From Clostridia bacterium (GTDB taxonomy: Bacteria > Bacillota > Clostridia > Christensenellales > Aristaeellaceae), in the NCBI GenBank assembly GCA_017481825.1, contig JAFUOR010000030.1, positions 1-50,510 of the forward strand: a stretch of DNA of 50,510 nucleotides, read 5' to 3'. The notes beneath the pieces are model-generated. The model was not told the DNA's origin and searched no databases. It worked only from the letters and a program-made list of their open reading frames with translations. Positions 48,446 through 50,510 of the stretch are shown one piece after another. The position numbers and the translations under genes were made by a program. Every line of letters begins with the position of its first letter. Positions within the stretch are counted from its first letter, which is position 1.

Positions 48446-48448
48446 TGT

Positions 48449-48504
48449 GTATGCCAACCTTTTTTTCCATTGTCAAAAATGGAAATTTGATTGAAGTCGC
48501 CCTG
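48449..48504. repeat. 56-bp dispersed repeat, copy matching 13791-13846
   Basis: Ungapped match to 13791-13846, about 70 percent by eye, ending in the shared GTCGCCCTG. It directly follows nested-palindrome copy C. Confidence 0.55.
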
Positions 48505-48604
48505 CGGTCGCCTCACGCCGCCCAAGCTTGTCTGTTCTCTTTCAGCCGTGAGAGGCGGCAGGATCATCAATATTCTGTATGCGCTTGCGCTTTTTGCCCC
48601 GTGG

Positions 48605-49255
48605 TTAAAAAGCCCCCTGTGTGTATGTCGTGTCCACCAGGTCGGCAATGCCTGCCAGCAGCATGATCACACCTTGAACGCGATGAGGCTGAATAATGTA
48701 GCTGCCGCGCTGCTTCTTGTCCTCAATGACCAGATCGGCCATGAGCAGAGGCTTCAGATGATGGTACACCTGCCCGGTAGAGGAAAAGCCGCAGTCGCTG
48801 ACCAGCTCTGCCACGGTGCGGGGCTTGCGGAGGATGGCCAGAAGCATGTTCAAGCGGTCATTGGAGCCGATGCAAGCCAGCATTTTCTCCGCCGTGCGGT
48901 TTTCGATCAGCGAGAGCAGTCCATCAGTGTTAAGGTCGTTCTTCACCCAGGTGGACTGCCGTCCGCCGGAGGCAAACACGCCGATGTAGGTAATGCGTCC
49001 GCTGGAGCCGGACTGACCGCAGCTGTCTTCCAGGTCGCTCAGGATAGCAGAGATTTCCGGATGGGGATGCATGTTTCCCATCTTTTCCACATGCCCAACG
49101 GTCGGGTTGGGGGCGTTCTGCCCACTGGCAAGCTGGGCGAGATTTTCGATGGTGTCAGCCTTGGTGATGCAGGGCAGATATTTCGTAAGCGTATCCTTCA
49201 CTTCAGCCATCTGTTGTTGCAGGGCGTCGATTTCTGCGGCATAATCGCGTTCCAT
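48605..49255 (-). CDS. ArsR-like helix-turn-helix regulator
   Basis: A 216-residue protein. The N-terminal 35 residues form a coiled coil (ERDYAAEIDALQQQMAEVKD), the middle is of unknown fold (SSGRITYIGVFASGG). The C-terminal 90 residues resemble an ArsR/HTH_20 winged helix: CIGSNDRLNMLLAILRKPRT, VAELVSDCGFSSTGQVYHHL and KPLLMADLVIEDKKQRGSYI. No metal-binding cysteine pair is evident. A ligand or target cannot be named. ATG 49255 follows GGAGG; an upstream ATG at 49300 lies in the promoter. It lies upstream of uvrC on the same strand, but the 332-bp gap with a separate promoter argues against co-transcription. Confidence 0.8.
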   Translation of the reverse strand: MERDYAAEIDALQQQMAEVKDTLTKYLPCITKADTIENLAQLASGQNAPNPTVGHVEKMGNMHPHPEISAILSDLEDSCGQSGSSGRITYIGVFASGGRQSTWVKNDLNTDGLLSLIENRTAEKMLACIGSNDRLNMLLAILRKPRTVAELVSDCGFSSTGQVYHHLKPLLMADLVIEDKKQRGSYIIQPHRVQGVIMLLAGIADLVDTTYTQGAF

Positions 49256-49298
49256 GGGATACCTCCTGATTTTTGTTGATTTGGAATTCCGTATTTCC

Positions 49299-49327
49299 AT
49301 ATTACCAAATCAAAGCTGATACGTCAA
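49299..49327 (-). promoter_or_regulatory. promoter of the ArsR-like regulator
   Basis: On the minus strand, -35 TTGACG (49327-49322), 17-bp spacer, -10 TAATAT (49304-49299) with TGG before it, 43 bases before the ATG. Confidence 0.75.
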
Positions 49328-49340
49328 GAGGTTTTGTAAG

Positions 49341-49356
49341 GTAATTTTGGAATTAC
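49341..49356. promoter_or_regulatory. possible operator upstream of the regulator
   Basis: GTAATTTTGGAATTAC is an inverted repeat (GTAATT / AATTAC around four bases), 14 bp upstream of the -35. A single-operator guess; binding protein unknown. Confidence 0.35.
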
Positions 49357-49396
49357 GAAAATATGAAATATCAGTATCTCGCAAAACTACATAAAA

Positions 49397-49430
49397 ACTC
49401 GCTCTCAGCCTTGCACTGAGAGCGAGCTTT
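49397..49430 (-). terminator. terminator of the feo operon
   Basis: On the minus strand, AGCTCGCTCTCAG pairs with CTGAGAGCGAGT (12 bp) around a 7-base loop, followed by TTTTATG. It starts just after the small Cys-rich gene. Confidence 0.88.
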
Positions 49431-49432
49431 AT

Positions 49433-49594
49433 TTACTTTTTGCCGCAGCTGCACTCACTCGTGCCGCTGTGGGGACAATGGGCGCCGTCCGGGCAGCCGA
49501 TGCACTTGCGGCCGCTCTTCTTGGCTTTAATCACATACCATGCTGCCAGGCCGATAATGACGGCCAGGATCAGAACGAGAATCACGTCCTGCAT
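49433..49594 (-). CDS. FeoB-associated Cys-rich membrane protein
   Basis: A 53-residue protein just behind feoB. One membrane helix (DVILVLILAVIIGLAAWYVI) is followed by a short tail with six cysteines and two histidines in KCIGCPDGAHCPHSGTSECSCGKK-type order, split as CIGCPDGAHCPHSG and TSECSC. This matches the small FeoB-associated Cys-rich proteins of Clostridia, thought to help ferrous iron transport, perhaps by binding iron at the membrane. AAAAGGAGG lies between the feoB stop and its ATG. It is the last gene before the terminator. Confidence 0.9.
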   Translation of the reverse strand: MQDVILVLILAVIIGLAAWYVIKAKKSGRKCIGCPDGAHCPHSGTSECSCGKK

Positions 49595-49612
49595 CAGACT
49601 TACCTCCTTTTA

Positions 49613-50510
49613 TCAGGCGTTGGCGCCCAGCTTGTATTCGTTCTTCAGCTCTCGGTTGGTCTTGCGGATCAGCGCAATCACGATGGCAACGAAGGCCGCC
49701 ACGGCGATCAGGCCGCCGATGAAGCCGGAACCCAGGGTGCCGCTGGTGATGAGGGTACCGATCTGATAGACCAGGAAGCCGATGGTATAGCCAGTAGCCA
49801 GCTGGAGCGCAATGCCGCCCCAGAGCCACTTCCTGTCCTTCATTTCGGAGTTCATTGCGCCGATCGCAGCGAAGCACGGAGGCGTATACAGGTTGAACAT
49901 CAGGCAGGCCAGAGCAGCCGCCTTGGTCAGGCCCAGGATCGCCGCGACCTCGGTTGCACCACCGGTCAGCGCCAGCTCATCCACATCGATGAAGTTGGTG
50001 ATGCCATAGCACACAGCGATGGTGCCCACAACGTTCTCCTTGGCGATGAAGCCGGTGATGGCCGCAGCCGCCAGCTGCCACACGCCAAAGCCCAGCGGGA
50101 TCAGCAGGAAGGCGAAGGGAGAAGCGATGCTGGCGAGGATGGAGGTATTCTCCATGCCTTCCTCCACCAGCTGGAAGGACCAGTTGAAGGACTGCATGAT
50201 CTGCACAGCCGTGTTGCACAGCAGGATGATAGTACCGGCCTTGACGATGTAAGCCCAGCCGCGGGAGCACATGGAGATGAAGGCGCGCTTGAGGGAGGGC
50301 AGCTTATACTCGGGCAGCTCCATGATGAAGAAGGACTTGCGGCTCTTATGACCGGCAATCTTGTTCACCAGCAGCGCGCCCAGGAAGATCAGCAGGATAC
50401 CCACGAAGTACATCAGCGTGCCAACCCAGGAGGCGTCACCAAAGAACACGCCGGCAAACAGAGCGATGACAGGCAGCTTCGCGCCGCAGGGCATGAAGGG
50501 CGTCAGCATG
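49613..50510 (-). CDS. feoB: ferrous iron transporter FeoB, C-terminal part (cut by window edge)
   Basis: FeoB carries Fe2+ across the inner membrane. Only the C-terminal 299 or so residues are inside the window; the frame continues past the right edge, so the ATG at 50509 is internal. Visible are the core motif PFMPCGAKLPVIALFAGVFF, the second gate helix region (SRGWAYIVKAGTIILLCNT), ITGFIAKENVVGTIAV and FNLYTPPCFAAIGAMNSEMK. The end AIVIALIRKTNRELKNEYK is a basic cytoplasmic tail. The N-terminal G-domain is outside the window. FeoA and the promoter would lie beyond the edge. Confidence 0.95.
   Translation of the reverse strand, partial: MLTPFMPCGAKLPVIALFAGVFFGDASWVGTLMYFVGILLIFLGALLVNKIAGHKSRKSFFIMELPEYKLPSLKRAFISMCSRGWAYIVKAGTIILLCNTAVQIMQSFNWSFQLVEEGMENTSILASIASPFAFLLIPLGFGVWQLAAAAITGFIAKENVVGTIAVCYGITNFIDVDELALTGGATEVAAILGLTKAAALACLMFNLYTPPCFAAIGAMNSEMKDRKWLWGGIALQLATGYTIGFLVYQIGTLITSGTLGSGFIGGLIAVAAFVAIVIALIRKTNRELKNEYKLGANA

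Noticed and set aside
48273-48476. Longer N-terminus of UvrC starting at 48476
   Set aside because: The extension is translated from the promoter and a palindromic repeat and has no similarity to UvrC; a TTGACT/TATAAT promoter lies within it.
46272-48494. 740-residue plus-strand open frame opposite uvrC
   Set aside because: Antisense shadow of uvrC; the repeat array simply produces a repeated peptide on this strand too.

Overview
The window looks like chromosomal DNA of a GC-rich member of the Clostridia (Bacillota). The main reasons are the Gram-positive cell-division cluster (DivIVA, YlmH, YggT, SepF, YggS), ZapA, MutS2, RecD2, a Bacillus-type PurR, an LCP protein, strong GGAGG ribosome-binding sites and TTGACA/TATAAT promoters with 17-bp spacers. 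A secreted glucuronoyl esterase of the CE15 type fits a plant-fibre-degrading gut or rumen organism. The exact genus cannot be told from this sequence. No tRNA, rRNA, CRISPR array, prophage or transposase gene was seen.

Layout, left to right. 1-9.0 kb (+): a branched-chain amino acid operon, ilvD (cut by the left edge)-leuA-leuC-leuD-GNAT-leuB-DUF815 ATPase-ilvA, closed by a terminator. 9.1-12.2 kb (+): an ECF sigma factor overlapping the gene for a very large membrane-anchored partner whose outer part is built from three related modules. 12.3-16.7 kb (-): an AlkZ-like winged-helix protein, a PhoPR-like two-component pair, and a small P-loop kinase with no ATG start, directly behind and in frame with mutS2. 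16.7-23.7 kb (-): mutS2, a U32 RNA-hydroxylase-type protein, zapA, cyclophilin and an archaeal-type phosphoglycerate mutase / proposed homoserine kinase. 23.8-26.4 kb (-): an XPD/DinG-like helicase coupled to a DUF952 gene. 26.5-35.2 kb (-): lysC, a TSUP transporter, a degenerate anti-sigma-type ATPase with a SigB/F/G-type sigma factor, a HlyD-like membrane protein, and the division cluster yggS-sepF-yggT-ylmH-divIVA. 35.4-38.8 kb (-): an exported PIG-L deacetylase and recD2. 39.0-46.0 kb (+): an HPr-like protein without the phospho-histidine, DUF4364, the CE15 esterase, purR, signal peptidase I, a YfbR-like nucleotidase and an LCP protein. 46.1-50.5 kb (-): uvrC, an HTH regulator, and the end of a feoB operon with its small Cys-rich partner.

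The most unusual features are repeats. UvrC carries an in-frame array of three 93-bp repeats, each made of several small palindromes, in its C-terminal nuclease half. Two families of short intergenic repeats are scattered through the window: an ATTCCGAATT palindrome family that often sits just upstream of ribosome-binding sites, and a GC-rich nested-palindrome family with copies near 13.4, 29.2 and 48.4 kb. Functional assignments rest on motif recognition by eye; no database search or structure prediction was run.
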